DNA of 64,000 bases from Pseudomonas sihuiensis. GTDB taxonomy: Bacteria > Pseudomonadota > Gammaproteobacteria > Pseudomonadales > Pseudomonadaceae. The stretch's first letter is position 1. Every line of letters starts with the position of its first letter. Shown here piece after piece: positions 39,970 to 49,175 of this stretch. The stretch covers positions 4,278,001-4,342,000 of the forward strand of contig NZ_LT629797.1 of the NCBI RefSeq assembly GCF_900106015.1, read 5' to 3'. Made by a program: the position numbers and the translations under genes. The notes beneath the pieces are model-generated. The model had not been told where the DNA came from. It ran no database searches and saw only the letters and a program-made list of their open reading frames with translations.

Positions 39970-41643
39970 ATGTCCGTGAAACAGAACAACCTGAAATCCT
40001 GGTACAAGAGCGGCGCCCCAGGCGTGTGGATGAGCGGAGGCGCCGTTGCCATCGCCATCATCATGACCCTCGGTCTGCTGGCAGTGATTGCCTCTCGCGG
40101 CCTCGGCCACTTCTGGCCGGCAGATATTCTCGAAGCTGACTACCAGGTGCCTGGCCAGGAAGCCCGGGTGATGCTGGGTGAGGTGGTGCAGGTCGAGGAA
40201 GTGCCACGTGCACGTCTCGCCGCAGCCGGCCTGCCGGTGGCCGAAGGTGGCGAATTCATGACCCGCGAATTGCTCAAGGTGGGTAACCGCGAGCTGTTCG
40301 GTGCCGACTTCACCTGGGTGGTTGGCGAGTGGCTGAGCAACCCGCGCAAGCCGGCCGGCATCACCGTGTTGGAGCGCCGCGAGTGGGGCAACTTCTACGG
40401 CAACCTGGTCAACGTCAAGGAAAGTGGCCAGGTGGTCGCTGAGGGCGATGCGGCCTGGGCTGCATTGCAGGAGCGCCTGGATCGCGTCGACGACCTGCAC
40501 GCACAGCTGGTGCGTCTGGAGAAGAAGGACATCGGCCGTATCAACCATGGCCTGGAGCGCATTCGTCTGGAAGGCCGCAAGCTGCAGTTGCAGGACAAGC
40601 TGGACGCCGCTGCCCAGGCTGACATGGATGCCCGTCGCGATGCACTGAATGCCGAGTACAAGGTACTCGAAGAACGCATGGTGGCGCTGACCCAGCAGAT
40701 CAATCGCGACAGCGTGACCCTGACCGCCAGCGATGGCCGGCAGACCGAAATCGAGCTGGGCAAGATCGTCCGCGCCTTCCGCCCGAATGCCATGAGCACC
40801 GTCGACAAGCTCGGCTTCTACGCCATGAAGCTGTGGGAGTTCGTCAGCGACGAGCCGCGTGAGGCCAACACCGAAGGCGGGATCTTCCCGGCCATCTTCG
40901 GCACCGTGCTGATGGTCATGCTGATGGCGGTGATCGTCACCCCGTTCGGCGTGATTGCGGCGGTCTACCTGCGTGAATACGCGCACCAGGGCGCTCTGAC
41001 CCGGGTCATCCGCATTGCGGTGAACAACCTCGCCGGCGTACCGTCGATCGTCTATGGCGTGTTCGGCCTGGGCTTCTTCGTCTACGTGCTGGGTGGCTCG
41101 ATCGACCAGCTGTTCTTCCCCGAGTCCGCCCCGGCACCGACCTTCGGCACCCCGGGCCTGATGTGGGCCTCGCTGACCCTGGCGATCCTCACCCTGCCGG
41201 TGGTCATCGTTGCCACCGAGGAAGGCCTGGCGCGTATTCCGCGTGCGGTGCGTGAAGGCTCGCTGGCGCTTGGCGCGACCAAGGCCGAGACGCTGTGGAA
41301 GGTGGTCATCCCGATGGCCAGCCCGGCGATGATGACCGGCCTGATTCTCGCCGTGGCACGAGCCGCCGGTGAGGTGGCGCCGCTGATGCTGGTGGGTGTG
41401 GTGAAGCTGGCGCCGACCCTGCCGCTCAACGGTAACTACCCTTACCTGCACCTGGATCAGAAGATCATGCACCTGGGCTTCCACATCTACGACGTCGGCT
41501 TCCAGAGCCCCAACGTCGAGGCCGCGCGTCCGCTGGTTTACGCCACTGCGCTGCTGCTGGTGATCGTTATCGCCCTGCTCAACCTGACTGCGGTCTATAT
41601 CCGTAACCACCTGCGCGAGAAGTACAAGGCGCTGGATCACTAA
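39970..41643 (+). CDS. pstA: Phosphate ABC transporter permease PstA, long form
   Basis: A 557-residue permease, again much longer than the E. coli protein (about 296). After the first helix (about 22-42) comes a soluble insert (about 55-295) with a coiled-coil section, ERLDRVDDLHAQLVRLEKK to about LEERMVALTQQINRD. The permease core has the coupling loop REGSLALGATKAETLWKVVIPMASP. GGAAGG precedes the ATG. PstC and PstA both carry inserts after helix 1, so these may contact each other outside the membrane. Confidence 0.92.
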   Translation: MSVKQNNLKSWYKSGAPGVWMSGGAVAIAIIMTLGLLAVIASRGLGHFWPADILEADYQVPGQEARVMLGEVVQVEEVPRARLAAAGLPVAEGGEFMTRELLKVGNRELFGADFTWVVGEWLSNPRKPAGITVLERREWGNFYGNLVNVKESGQVVAEGDAAWAALQERLDRVDDLHAQLVRLEKKDIGRINHGLERIRLEGRKLQLQDKLDAAAQADMDARRDALNAEYKVLEERMVALTQQINRDSVTLTASDGRQTEIELGKIVRAFRPNAMSTVDKLGFYAMKLWEFVSDEPREANTEGGIFPAIFGTVLMVMLMAVIVTPFGVIAAVYLREYAHQGALTRVIRIAVNNLAGVPSIVYGVFGLGFFVYVLGGSIDQLFFPESAPAPTFGTPGLMWASLTLAILTLPVVIVATEEGLARIPRAVREGSLALGATKAETLWKVVIPMASPAMMTGLILAVARAAGEVAPLMLVGVVKLAPTLPLNGNYPYLHLDQKIMHLGFHIYDVGFQSPNVEAARPLVYATALLLVIVIALLNLTAVYIRNHLREKYKALDH

Positions 41644-41709
41644 CGCAGCTACGAGTCGCGCACCGCCGGTGCGCAGCTTGCAGCTTGTAGCTACGAACGG
41701 AGTGAGTTT

Positions 41710-42543
41710 ATGCAACACGAAACCCATACCCACGGTATCGATCTGGCCGCCCTCGGCCGCGACAAGCAGAGCCTCAACCTGGCCAACGAGACCACGGCCA
41801 TCGAAGTGCCGGGTCTGAACCTGTACTACGGCCAGAAGCAGGCGCTGTTCGACGTCAAGATGGATATCCCCAAGCAGCGCGTGACCGCCTTCATCGGCCC
41901 GTCCGGCTGCGGCAAGTCGACCCTGCTGCGCACCTTCAACCGCATGAACGACCTGGTCGATGGTTGCCGCGTGGAAGGCGAGATCAACATCGACGGGCGC
42001 AATATCTACCGCAAGGGCGAGGACGTCGCCGAGCTGCGTCGCCGCGTCGGCATGGTGTTCCAGAAGCCCAACCCGTTCCCCAAGAGCATCTACGAGAACG
42101 TGGTGTATGGCCTGCGTATCCAGGGCATCAACAGCAAGCGCGTACTCGACGAGGCGGTGGAGTGGGCACTGAAGAGCGCCGCGTTGTGGGACGAGGTCAA
42201 GGACCGCCTGCACGACTCGGCCCTCGGCCTGTCTGGCGGTCAGCAACAGCGCCTGGTCATCGCCCGTACCGTGGCCGTGCAGCCGGAAGTGCTGCTGCTC
42301 GACGAGCCTTGCTCGGCCCTCGACCCGATCTCCACGCTGAAGGTCGAAGAGCTGATCTACGAGCTCAAGAGCAAGTACACCATCGTCATCGTCACCCACA
42401 ACATGCAGCAGGCGGCGCGCGTTTCCGACTACACCGCGTTCATGTACATGGGCAAGCTGATCGAGTTCGGCGACACCGACACGCTGTTCACCAACCCGGC
42501 CAAGAAGCAGACAGAAGACTACATCACCGGTCGTTACGGCTAA
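41710..42543 (+). CDS. pstB: Phosphate ABC transporter ATPase PstB
   Basis: Cytosolic ATPase of the phosphate transporter, 277 residues. Walker A is GPSGCGKST, the signature LSGGQQQRL, Walker [14 protein letters not shown], and the switch histidine lies in IVTHNM. An N-terminal extension of about 30 residues with His residues (MQHETHTHG) precedes the usual PstB start. GGAGTGA lies before the ATG. The 66-base gap after pstA contains a GCGCACCG-CCGGTGCGC hairpin. Confidence 0.95.
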   Translation: MQHETHTHGIDLAALGRDKQSLNLANETTAIEVPGLNLYYGQKQALFDVKMDIPKQRVTAFIGPSGCGKSTLLRTFNRMNDLVDGCRVEGEINIDGRNIYRKGEDVAELRRRVGMVFQKPNPFPKSIYENVVYGLRIQGINSKRVLDEAVEWALKSAALWDEVKDRLHDSALGLSGGQQQRLVIARTVAVQPEVLLLDEPCSALDPISTLKVEELIYELKSKYTIVIVTHNMQQAARVSDYTAFMYMGKLIEFGDTDTLFTNPAKKQTEDYITGRYG

Positions 42544-42644
42544 GGCCATGGCAAATACTCCCTGGCTTTGTCGGGCGCCGTACTGTCAGCGCGCGCCCTT
42601 CGCGCCAGAGAGCATTTTCCAAGGGCCTTAGTGCTGAAACTCAA

Positions 42645-42672
42645 CGTGTAGGGTGCGCCGTTCGCACCATGG
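42645..42672. repeat. Single arm of the GTAGGGTGCGC family
   Basis: GTAGGGTGCGCCGTTCGCACC in the pstB-phoU gap matches the arms of the elements at 13923-13983 and 45767-45848, here as a single short hairpin (GGTGCG...CGCACC). Confidence 0.5.
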
Positions 42673-42705
42673 CCATCCAAGCCGGCAGCTTTCGCGGAGC
42701 GAAAC

Positions 42706-43434
42706 ATGATCAACAAAGACAACCTTACCCAGCACATCTCCCAGCAATTCAACGCCGAGCTGGAAGAAGTGCGCAGCCACCTGCTGGCCATGGGCGGCCT
42801 GGTGGAAAAGCAGGTCAACGATGCCGTCACCGCGCTGATCGAGGCCGACTCCGGCCTGGCCCAGCAGGTGCGCGAGATCGACGACCAGATCAACCAGATG
42901 GAGCGCAACATCGATGAGGAGTGCATCCGCATCCTCGCCCGCCGCCAGCCGGCGGCCTCCGACCTGCGCTTGATCATCAGCATCTCCAAGTCGGTGATCG
43001 ACCTGGAACGCATCGGCGACGAATCGACCAAGATCGCCAAGCGCGCCATCCTCCTCAGCGAGGAAGGCGAGGCGCCCAAGGGTTACGTCGAGATCCGCCA
43101 CATCGCCGACCAGGTGCGCAAGATGGTGCAGGACGCTCTCGACGCTTTCGCCCGTTTCGACGCCGACCTGGCCCTGGCCGTGGCCCAGCACGACAAGACC
43201 GTCGACCGCGAGTACAAGACCGCGCTGCGTGAACTGGTCACCTACATGATGGAAGATCCGCGTTCGATCTCCCGCGTGCTCAATGTGATCTGGGCGCTGC
43301 GCTCGCTGGAACGCATTGGCGATCATGCGCGCAACATCGCCGAACTGGTGATCTACCTGGTGCGTGGCACCGATGTGCGCCACATCGGCCTGACTCGTAT
43401 GCGTGAAGAGGTCGAGGGCAAGTCCAGGGACTGA
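42706..43434 (+). CDS. phoU: Phosphate signalling protein PhoU
   Basis: A 242-residue six-helix protein that links the Pst transporter to PhoR and holds the Pho regulon off when phosphate is plentiful. Two PhoU repeats are visible with their conserved acidic metal motifs, ECIRILARRQPAASDLRLIIS and RALRSLERIGDHARNIAE-like at the end. GGAG lies upstream of the ATG at 42706. It is the last gene of the pst unit, separated from pstB by 162 bases. Confidence 0.95.
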   Translation: MINKDNLTQHISQQFNAELEEVRSHLLAMGGLVEKQVNDAVTALIEADSGLAQQVREIDDQINQMERNIDEECIRILARRQPAASDLRLIISISKSVIDLERIGDESTKIAKRAILLSEEGEAPKGYVEIRHIADQVRKMVQDALDAFARFDADLALAVAQHDKTVDREYKTALRELVTYMMEDPRSISRVLNVIWALRSLERIGDHARNIAELVIYLVRGTDVRHIGLTRMREEVEGKSRD

Positions 43435-43569
43435 CGCCTGCTTCGTGCTGACGGCCCGGGCTTGCCCGGGCCGTTTCGCTTGCGCGATTTGTTGCACGTC
43501 CGGCGTTTTCCGTTGGCCTTAGGCCACTGGCCATGACTATGCTTACCGCTATTCGTGCAGGAGTGGTCG

Positions 43570-44478
43570 ATGAGCAAAGTCAGTGTGCTGGTGGTGGATG
43601 ACGCAACCTTTATCCGTGATCTGGTCAAGAAAGGGCTGCGCGATAATTTCCCCGGCGTACAGATCGAGGAAGCGATCAATGGCCGCAAGGCCCAGCAGAT
43701 GTTGAGCCGTCAGGTGGTCGACCTGATCCTCTGTGACTGGGAAATGCCGGAGATGTCCGGCCTCGAACTGTTGACCTGGTGCCGCGAGCAGGACAACCTG
43801 AAAACCACGCCCTTCATCATGGTCACCAGCCGTGGCGACAAGGAGAACGTGGTGCAGGCGATCCAGGCCGGTGTTTCCGACTACATCGGCAAGCCTTTCT
43901 CCAATGAGCAACTGGTGACCAAGGTGAAGAAGGCCCTGCAACGCGCTGGCAAGCTGCAGGCGCTGATGTCCAGTGCGCCGTCGAAGATGCTGAGCACGGG
44001 TGGATTCGCCAACGACTCGCTGGCTGCACTCACCGGTGGCAAGGCCGAGGTGGTAAAGACCAGTGCACCAGCGCCGGCAGCTGACGCCCCTGCGGCACCG
44101 AGTGTCGCACCTGCCCCGGCCGCCGCAAGCAAGTCGCCGGCCGGTCGTGGCCAGGGTCAGCTGCGTTTGCCAGCGGGCAGTATGGCCTGCGTGATCAAGG
44201 CGCTGAGCCTCAAGGAGGCACTGCTGGTGGTCAAGCGCACCAAGCAGCTGCCGCAGGTGCTGGAGAGTGCAGTGCTCGACCTGGAACAGGGCGAAGCAGC
44301 GGAAACCGCGCGGCTCAATGGCTACCTGCACGCGGTGGCGGCATTCGAACCCAAACCCGACAGCGAATGGCTGCAACTGACCTTTCGCTTCGTCGACCGC
44401 GATCCGCAGAAGCTCGACTACCTGTCGCGGCTGATCGCCCGTGGCACCGCGCAGAAGCATTTCAGCCCCGGCGCGTAG
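43570..44478 (+). CDS. Response regulator with C-terminal PilZ-like domain
   Basis: A 302-residue protein: receiver domain (1-125) with D56 in LILCDWEMPEMSG and lysine in YIGKPF, an Ala/Pro-rich linker (about 150-200) and a C-terminal domain of about 95 residues ending FRFVDRDPQKLDYLSRLIARG. That last part resembles PilZ or related all-beta domains but lacks a clear RxxxR c-di-GMP motif, so the call is tentative. AGGAGTGG precedes the ATG. A homologue follows phoU in P. aeruginosa. Confidence 0.82.
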   Translation: MSKVSVLVVDDATFIRDLVKKGLRDNFPGVQIEEAINGRKAQQMLSRQVVDLILCDWEMPEMSGLELLTWCREQDNLKTTPFIMVTSRGDKENVVQAIQAGVSDYIGKPFSNEQLVTKVKKALQRAGKLQALMSSAPSKMLSTGGFANDSLAALTGGKAEVVKTSAPAPAADAPAAPSVAPAPAAASKSPAGRGQGQLRLPAGSMACVIKALSLKEALLVVKRTKQLPQVLESAVLDLEQGEAAETARLNGYLHAVAAFEPKPDSEWLQLTFRFVDRDPQKLDYLSRLIARGTAQKHFSPGA

Positions 44479-44768
44479 TGTCACGACAGCGATCATCTGT
44501 ATCTGCTCCGAGGCTCTGGGTGGCGCGGGTCGCCCGGCGCTGTCCCCGCACCATCTTCTGCTACGCATTGCCTCGGCTTACGCCGTTATCTTCCTCGCTG
44601 ACACGCTGCTGGGCCTGCCAACCCGTAGCCCGGGTGCAATCCAGGGCGCCATGCCGACCAATGGCGGTGAGCCGGTTCACAGCCTGACGGTCGGTGTCTC
44701 GCGCACTCCGTGCTGCGCTGCTAGTCTTGCTAACCCGGATATCAAAAAGCCATAAGATCCGAGTCGTT

Positions 44769-45665
44769 ATGCTAGGGCGTCTGATTATTCTCTGCAGTCT
44801 GCTGGTCTTTTGCGGCCAGGCCGCTGCGCTGACCATCTACAAGTACGTCGACAAGAACGGCGTGGTGACCTATAGCGATCAGGCTGCGCCCGGCGCGCAG
44901 GTGTTCGTGTTCAACGACCGCATGGTCGAGCGCCTGGACAACCAGGTGAAGCTGGAAACCAAGAAGCACGAAGCCGGCGAGACCCTGTTGATTCGCAATG
45001 ACCTGTATGCGCCGGTGGAAATCGAACTGCGGCTGGAACAGGTACAGAACGCCATCGGCGCGCCGGACAAACCGATTCGCTGGGTGCTGCCACCGCGCAG
45101 CAATATCCGCCTGGCTACCCTCACCGCGCAGGACGCCAGCAAACCGCTGCGCTACAAACCCAGGTTGCGCTACGCCCTCGGTGATCCGCGCCTGCAGCCG
45201 AGCATCCATCGTTATCCGTTGCCCTGGCGTGGCGGTCCGTTCCGTCAGACCCAGGGCGCCAACGGCACCTACAGTCATTTCACGCCCAAGGGCCGCTATG
45301 CAGTGGACATCGCCATGCCCGAGGGCACGCCCATCGTCGCCGCGCGCGGTGGTGTGGTGGTCAAGACCGAGAACCAGCAGAGCGGCCGCGGCAACAACCC
45401 GGCCGGCAACTTCGTGCGCATCCTGCATGACGACGGCACCATGGGCGTTTACCTGCACCTGATGAAGGGCTCGGTCAGCGTGCGTGAAGGCCAGCGGGTG
45501 GAAACCGGCAGCCTGTTGGCGCGCTCCGGCAACACCGGCAACAGCACCGGCCCGCACCTGCATTTCGTGGTGCAGCGCAACGTCGGTCTGGCCGTCGAGT
45601 CCATTCCCTTCAACTTCCGTCAGCCGGTCAACAGCCTGCCGAACTTCGCCGTCGGCGGCGAATAG
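44769..45665 (+). CDS. Periplasmic M23 (LytM-type) peptidase with DUF4124 domain
   Basis: A 298-residue protein with a signal peptide (MLGRLIILCSLLVFCGQAAA), a DUF4124 domain right after it (IYKYVDKNGVVTYSDQA) and a C-terminal peptidase M23 domain. The zinc ligands are H in YSHFTPKGRYAVD with the following D, and the final H-x-H in GPHLHFVV; all are intact, so it can be an active endopeptidase on murein. The start was chosen at the signal peptide. The 290 bases before it contain a degenerate REP unit near 44627 and no gene. Confidence 0.88.
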   Translation: MLGRLIILCSLLVFCGQAAALTIYKYVDKNGVVTYSDQAAPGAQVFVFNDRMVERLDNQVKLETKKHEAGETLLIRNDLYAPVEIELRLEQVQNAIGAPDKPIRWVLPPRSNIRLATLTAQDASKPLRYKPRLRYALGDPRLQPSIHRYPLPWRGGPFRQTQGANGTYSHFTPKGRYAVDIAMPEGTPIVAARGGVVVKTENQQSGRGNNPAGNFVRILHDDGTMGVYLHLMKGSVSVREGQRVETGSLLARSGNTGNSTGPHLHFVVQRNVGLAVESIPFNFRQPVNSLPNFAVGGE

Positions 45666-45766
45666 CTCGGCAAGGCCTGCCGGCTACGCTCCTTCTGCGG
45701 ATATCCCGCCGCAACACTGTCGCGCGCTCGCGCATTTCTGGTGTTTCCGTTGTTGCGCAGTGGCGC

Positions 45767-45848
45767 CGGTGCGCATGGCGCACCCTACGGGGCATGCGTG
45801 TACCGCGGACGGGGCTGGTGCCATCGGTAGGGTGCGCTGCGCGCACCG
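45767..45848. repeat. GTAGGGTGCGC inverted-repeat element, copy 2
   Basis: Arms at 45767-45790 and 45825-45848 are near-complementary and repeat the arm sequence of the element at 13923-13983, in the opposite relative layout (arms face outward differently) with a 34-base spacer. Confidence 0.65.
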
Positions 45849-46058
45849 CGTCACCGCTGATGCTGTGGTTTGCCCGCTCTCTGCGGCGTTTTCCTTAAGT
45901 CACCCCCCTGTGCTGTCGCCTTTGTAATCGGTACGTCCGCCACCAGCGCGACGCAGGCGGAAGTTGGCCTTCCGCTCGTCGTTCAGCAGTGTGCAAGCGG
46001 AAAGGATCTTTCACCTGGCGGAACGCCTAGAGCCCTCTAAATCAAGGGTTTCAGCTGT

Positions 46059-46074
46059 TGGCACCGCTATTGCT
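46059..46074 (+). promoter_or_regulatory. Sigma-54 promoter of the fliD operon
   Basis: TGGCAC-CGCTA-TTGCT matches the -24/-12 consensus in every conserved position. It is 28 bases before the fliD ATG. No obvious activator palindrome was identified upstream. Confidence 0.8.
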
Positions 46075-46101
46075 ATCTCACAGGAAAACGGGTGTCCGAC
46101 T

Positions 46102-47397
46102 ATGGCTATCGATTCAGATTACGTGCAAAGCATGGCGACCCAACTGGCCCAATACGAAATTCAGGGCCAGTTGGCCAAGGCCAACCGCAACCAGGCCGCA
46201 TACAAGGCGCAGCTCAGTGCCCTGACCAGCCTGGATACCGCACTGAAGGCTTTCAAGACTGCCGCCAGCGGTCTCAAGCTGGCCGGCAGCAGCATGTTGG
46301 TCAACAGTGCGAGCTTCAGCCAGGAAGGTTATGCCAGCGCTACAGTGGGCTCCAAGGCCGTGGCCGGCAGTTACGACTTTTTCGTTCAGCAATTGGCCAG
46401 CAAGAGCCAGGTTGCCCTGCAAGGGCTGCAGGACGGCGACCTCGGCAGTGGCAGCCTGACCATCGGCCAGGGCGGCGACGCGTTCAATGTCGACCTCGGA
46501 GCCGTCGCCACGCTCGATGAGCTGGCCGCAGCGATCAACGGCGCGAGCGACAACAATGGCGTCAAGGCGACCCTGGTACGCAGCAATGGCCAGGTCAACC
46601 TGGTGCTGACCAGCGAGAAGACTGGCGCCGACCAGGCCATCAGCCTGAGCGCCAGTGGCAATGCCGCGGTTGAAGGTGCGGTGGCCAGCAGGCAGGAGCT
46701 GTCCGTGGCCAAGGACGCCATCGTGCGTCTGGGTGGCGAGACCGGTATCGAGCTGACCAGTACCAGCAACACCTTCGACAACATCATCGATGGCGTCAGC
46801 CTGACCTTCAACAAGGCGCACAAGAGCGGCGATGCCCCTCTGACCATGGAAGTCGGCCAGGATCAGAAGGCCACCAAGGAGAAGGCGCAGTCTTTCATCA
46901 ACGCCTTCAACGCGCTGATGACCAGTTTCGACTCGCTCACCGCCAGCGGCGGCGAGAGCGGCGGTCGTGGAGCCCTGGCCGGTGATGCCAGCGTGCGTGC
47001 CATCGAAGGCATGCTCAATCAGTTGGTGCGGACGTCCTTTGGCGGGGCGAGCCTCACCGAGTTTGGCATCAGCGCCGACCGTAACGGCAAGCTGACCATC
47101 GATAACGCGCGCTTTGAAAAAGCCGTGGCAGCCAACCCCGAAGGTTTCGAAAAGCTCTTCACCGACAAGGGCAACCTGCTCGATACCCTGGACAAGAACC
47201 TGGCTGCCTACACCAGCAGCGCCGGTGGTCTGCTGACCAACCGCAAGGACACCCTCAACACCCAGCTGCGCCGTGTCGATCAACAACTCGACACCATCCA
47301 GAAGCAGTACGACTCCTACTACGCCCGCTATCTCCGCCAGTACACCGGTCTCATGCAGACCATGGCGGCGATGGAACAGACCTACGGAATGTTCTGA
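46102..47397 (+). CDS. fliD: Flagellar filament cap protein FliD (lateral type, LafB-like)
   Basis: Cap protein that inserts flagellin at the filament tip, 431 residues. The N-terminal FliD domain (about 1-110) and C-terminal domain (about 200-425) are both present; motifs include LTSLDTALKAFKTAAS and the terminal heptad region LRRVDQQLDTIQKQYDSYYARYLRQYTGLMQTMAAMEQTYGMF. The ATG at 46102 gives the usual MAIDSDYV start; upstream in-frame ATGs lie before the promoter. Its stop overlaps the fliS start (TGATG). The gene order downstream equals the lafB-C-D-E-F-S-T-U order of lateral systems. Confidence 0.9.
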   Translation: MAIDSDYVQSMATQLAQYEIQGQLAKANRNQAAYKAQLSALTSLDTALKAFKTAASGLKLAGSSMLVNSASFSQEGYASATVGSKAVAGSYDFFVQQLASKSQVALQGLQDGDLGSGSLTIGQGGDAFNVDLGAVATLDELAAAINGASDNNGVKATLVRSNGQVNLVLTSEKTGADQAISLSASGNAAVEGAVASRQELSVAKDAIVRLGGETGIELTSTSNTFDNIIDGVSLTFNKAHKSGDAPLTMEVGQDQKATKEKAQSFINAFNALMTSFDSLTASGGESGGRGALAGDASVRAIEGMLNQLVRTSFGGASLTEFGISADRNGKLTIDNARFEKAVAANPEGFEKLFTDKGNLLDTLDKNLAAYTSSAGGLLTNRKDTLNTQLRRVDQQLDTIQKQYDSYYARYLRQYTGLMQTMAAMEQTYGMF

Positions 47398-47795
47398 TGA
47401 GTGCCTACAACCTCAACGAAAGTTACGACAGCTACCGCACCGTGGACCTCGAGGCGCGCGCAGCCGCAGCCTCGCCTTACGAGCTGGTGCTGGTGCTGTT
47501 CGACGGCCTGCTCGACGAGCTGGCCCGCGCCCGTGGCCATATCGAAGCCAAGCGTTACCAGCAGAAGGGCCAGTCCCTGGAGAAGTGCCTGAACATCCTG
47601 GGTGGTCTCAATGGCGCCCTCGATTACGAGAATGGCGGCGAGCTGGTGCAGGGGCTGGCGCGGCTCTACGACTACTGCATCTATCGCCTCTCCGACGTCA
47701 GCGTCAGCCTGTCGCTGGAGGGTCTGGATGAAGTGGTCGGTCTGCTTGGCGTGCTGCGTGAAGGCTGGGAAGGCGTGAATGCAACGCGCAAGTGA
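47397..47795 (+). CDS. fliS: Flagellin export chaperone FliS (LafC-like)
   Basis: Cytosolic chaperone that binds the flagellin C-terminus before export. The 132-residue helical protein has the family start YDSYRTVDLEARAAAASPYELVLVLFDGLLDELARARGHIE and IEAKRYQQKGQSLEKCLNILGGL. It overlaps fliD by one base and the next gene by 17 bases. Confidence 0.9.
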   Translation: MSAYNLNESYDSYRTVDLEARAAAASPYELVLVLFDGLLDELARARGHIEAKRYQQKGQSLEKCLNILGGLNGALDYENGGELVQGLARLYDYCIYRLSDVSVSLSLEGLDEVVGLLGVLREGWEGVNATRK

Positions 47796-48096
47796 ACTGC
47801 GCGCGCTGCAGCAGTTGCACGCGCAGCTGTCACAAGCGCTGGAGCAGGCTGACTGGACGCGCATCGGCGAGATCGATGCGCTGATTCGCGCCTGCCTGCA
47901 GTTACTGGCCGGGCTACCGACGCTGAGCGACGAAGTGCTTGAGGCCAAGAAGCAGCTGCGACAGCTGCACGGGCAGGCACGCATTGCCTGCGCCGAAGAA
48001 TGCGAGCGGGTGCGTCGGTTGTTACTGACGCATCTGGAATATGCCGAAGGGCGCAGCGCTTACATGCGCGTGGACCTTTACCAAGCCGGGAGATAA
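47779..48096 (+). CDS. FliT-like chaperone (LafD-like)
   Basis: A 105-residue all-helical protein (LRALQQLHAQLSQALEQADWTRIGEID) with no domain clear enough to name by sequence alone. Its place between fliS and fliK, its size and helical content match FliT/LafD chaperones of the cap protein. It begins inside the fliS 3' end. Confidence 0.7.
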   Translation: MQRASELRALQQLHAQLSQALEQADWTRIGEIDALIRACLQLLAGLPTLSDEVLEAKKQLRQLHGQARIACAEECERVRRLLLTHLEYAEGRSAYMRVDLYQAGR

Positions 48097-48098
48097 AG

Positions 48099-49169
48099 GT
48101 GCTGCAACTGATCAATGCCACTGCGCGGACCAGTCCGAGCGGCTCCGCCGAGCAAACGCTACCGTCGGGGTTTGCCCAGGCTGGTAGCGCCGACGCTACC
48201 GCTCGGCCCTTCGATCAACAGATGGCCATTCAGGGCTTCGCCGCCGCTGCGCCACAGGCGTTGCAAAGCGCGAGCAGCACACCTGAAACCATTCACGTCA
48301 GCGAAGCGGATGCCGAACAGTGGCTGGCCAGCGTGCTGGGACAGCAGGCCGTACGCATCGAGGCGCGGGAAGCGCCGGAGCCGGAGCAGGACGAACGCTT
48401 GCGCGAGGAGGAAGCCGAGTCGCTGGAGCAAGCAGCCGTATTGCCTGCCGAGGTGCTCAACCAGGCGCTCCCTCGCGAGCCGCAACTGCCAGCGGACAGG
48501 TCGAGCACCACCCAGGCGGCAGCCCCAGGCCTGCCGCCATTGGCGGTTGCAGAGCCAATAGCGTCCCGGCCGCTGATGGTCGTCGGGGTCACGCCCAGGA
48601 CCGCTTCGCCACTGGTGATCGAAGAGGCTGCCGAAGTGCAGGTGCTTGAGCGCCTGCCTGGCAGCGTCGACAGCGACAAGGCGACGCCGGGCAGCACCGC
48701 CACCACCTCGACTGCCGCTACGCCGCTGAGCGCGGAGCGTCCGCTCAAACTGCACGCACCTCAGGCACAGTGGGGCGAGCAGATGCTGGCCAGCCTGCGT
48801 GAACACGTCGATTTGCAGATCAACCAGCGCATCCAGAACGCCACCATCCGCCTCGACCCGCCGGAACTGGGCAGCCTGGAAATCTTCCTCAGCCACGAAT
48901 CCGGTCGTCTCAGCGTGCAACTGTCCGCTGCCAATGCCGACGTGGCGCGTCTGTTGCAGCAGACCAGCGAGCGCCTGCGTCAGGAGCTGGTCGGGCAGAA
49001 CTTCGTGCAGGTCAATGTGCAGGTCTCCGCCGATGCCCAGGGCGGACGCCAGCAGCAACAGGCGCAGACCTGGCCCGCCGAAGACGAGGTGGCCGCTGCC
49101 GTCACGCTACCGGCAAGTGGCGAGCGTAGCGCTGCGCAATCGACCAGCGATGTGTTGGTCACCGTTTAA
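48099..49169 (+). CDS. fliK: Flagellar hook-length control protein FliK (LafE-like)
   Basis: A 356-residue protein with a low-complexity, Ala/Glu/Ser-rich N-terminal ruler region (about 1-235) and a C-terminal Flg_hook domain (about 245-335) with the signature ATIRLDPPELGSLEIFL and FVQVNVQVSAD. The start is GTG at 48099, two bases after the preceding stop, with GGGAG at 48088-48092; the upstream ATG in this frame at 48000 lies within the previous gene. Confidence 0.85.
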   Translation: MLQLINATARTSPSGSAEQTLPSGFAQAGSADATARPFDQQMAIQGFAAAAPQALQSASSTPETIHVSEADAEQWLASVLGQQAVRIEAREAPEPEQDERLREEEAESLEQAAVLPAEVLNQALPREPQLPADRSSTTQAAAPGLPPLAVAEPIASRPLMVVGVTPRTASPLVIEEAAEVQVLERLPGSVDSDKATPGSTATTSTAATPLSAERPLKLHAPQAQWGEQMLASLREHVDLQINQRIQNATIRLDPPELGSLEIFLSHESGRLSVQLSAANADVARLLQQTSERLRQELVGQNFVQVNVQVSADAQGGRQQQQAQTWPAEDEVAAAVTLPASGERSAAQSTSDVLVTV

Positions 49170-49175
49170 TTTCCC

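Larger units (their letters stand above)
45666..46101. other. Intergenic region before fliD
   Basis: This 436-base gap marks the left border of the flagellar block. It holds the second GTAGGGTGCGC inverted repeat (45767-45848) and the sigma-54 promoter at 46059. A weak frame that runs into fliD from 45964 has no start signal. I see no gene, tRNA or attachment site. Confidence 0.6.

Noticed and set aside
39928-42549. An 873-codon open frame antisense to pstA and pstB
   Set aside because: It is a high-GC shadow: composition is rich in His, Gln, Arg and Val with no domain, while the opposite strand encodes pstA and pstB with all motifs.
44441-44755. Small frame between the response regulator and the M23 peptidase
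   Set aside because: No ribosome site, contains a degenerate REP unit, and no similarity in composition to neighbouring proteins.
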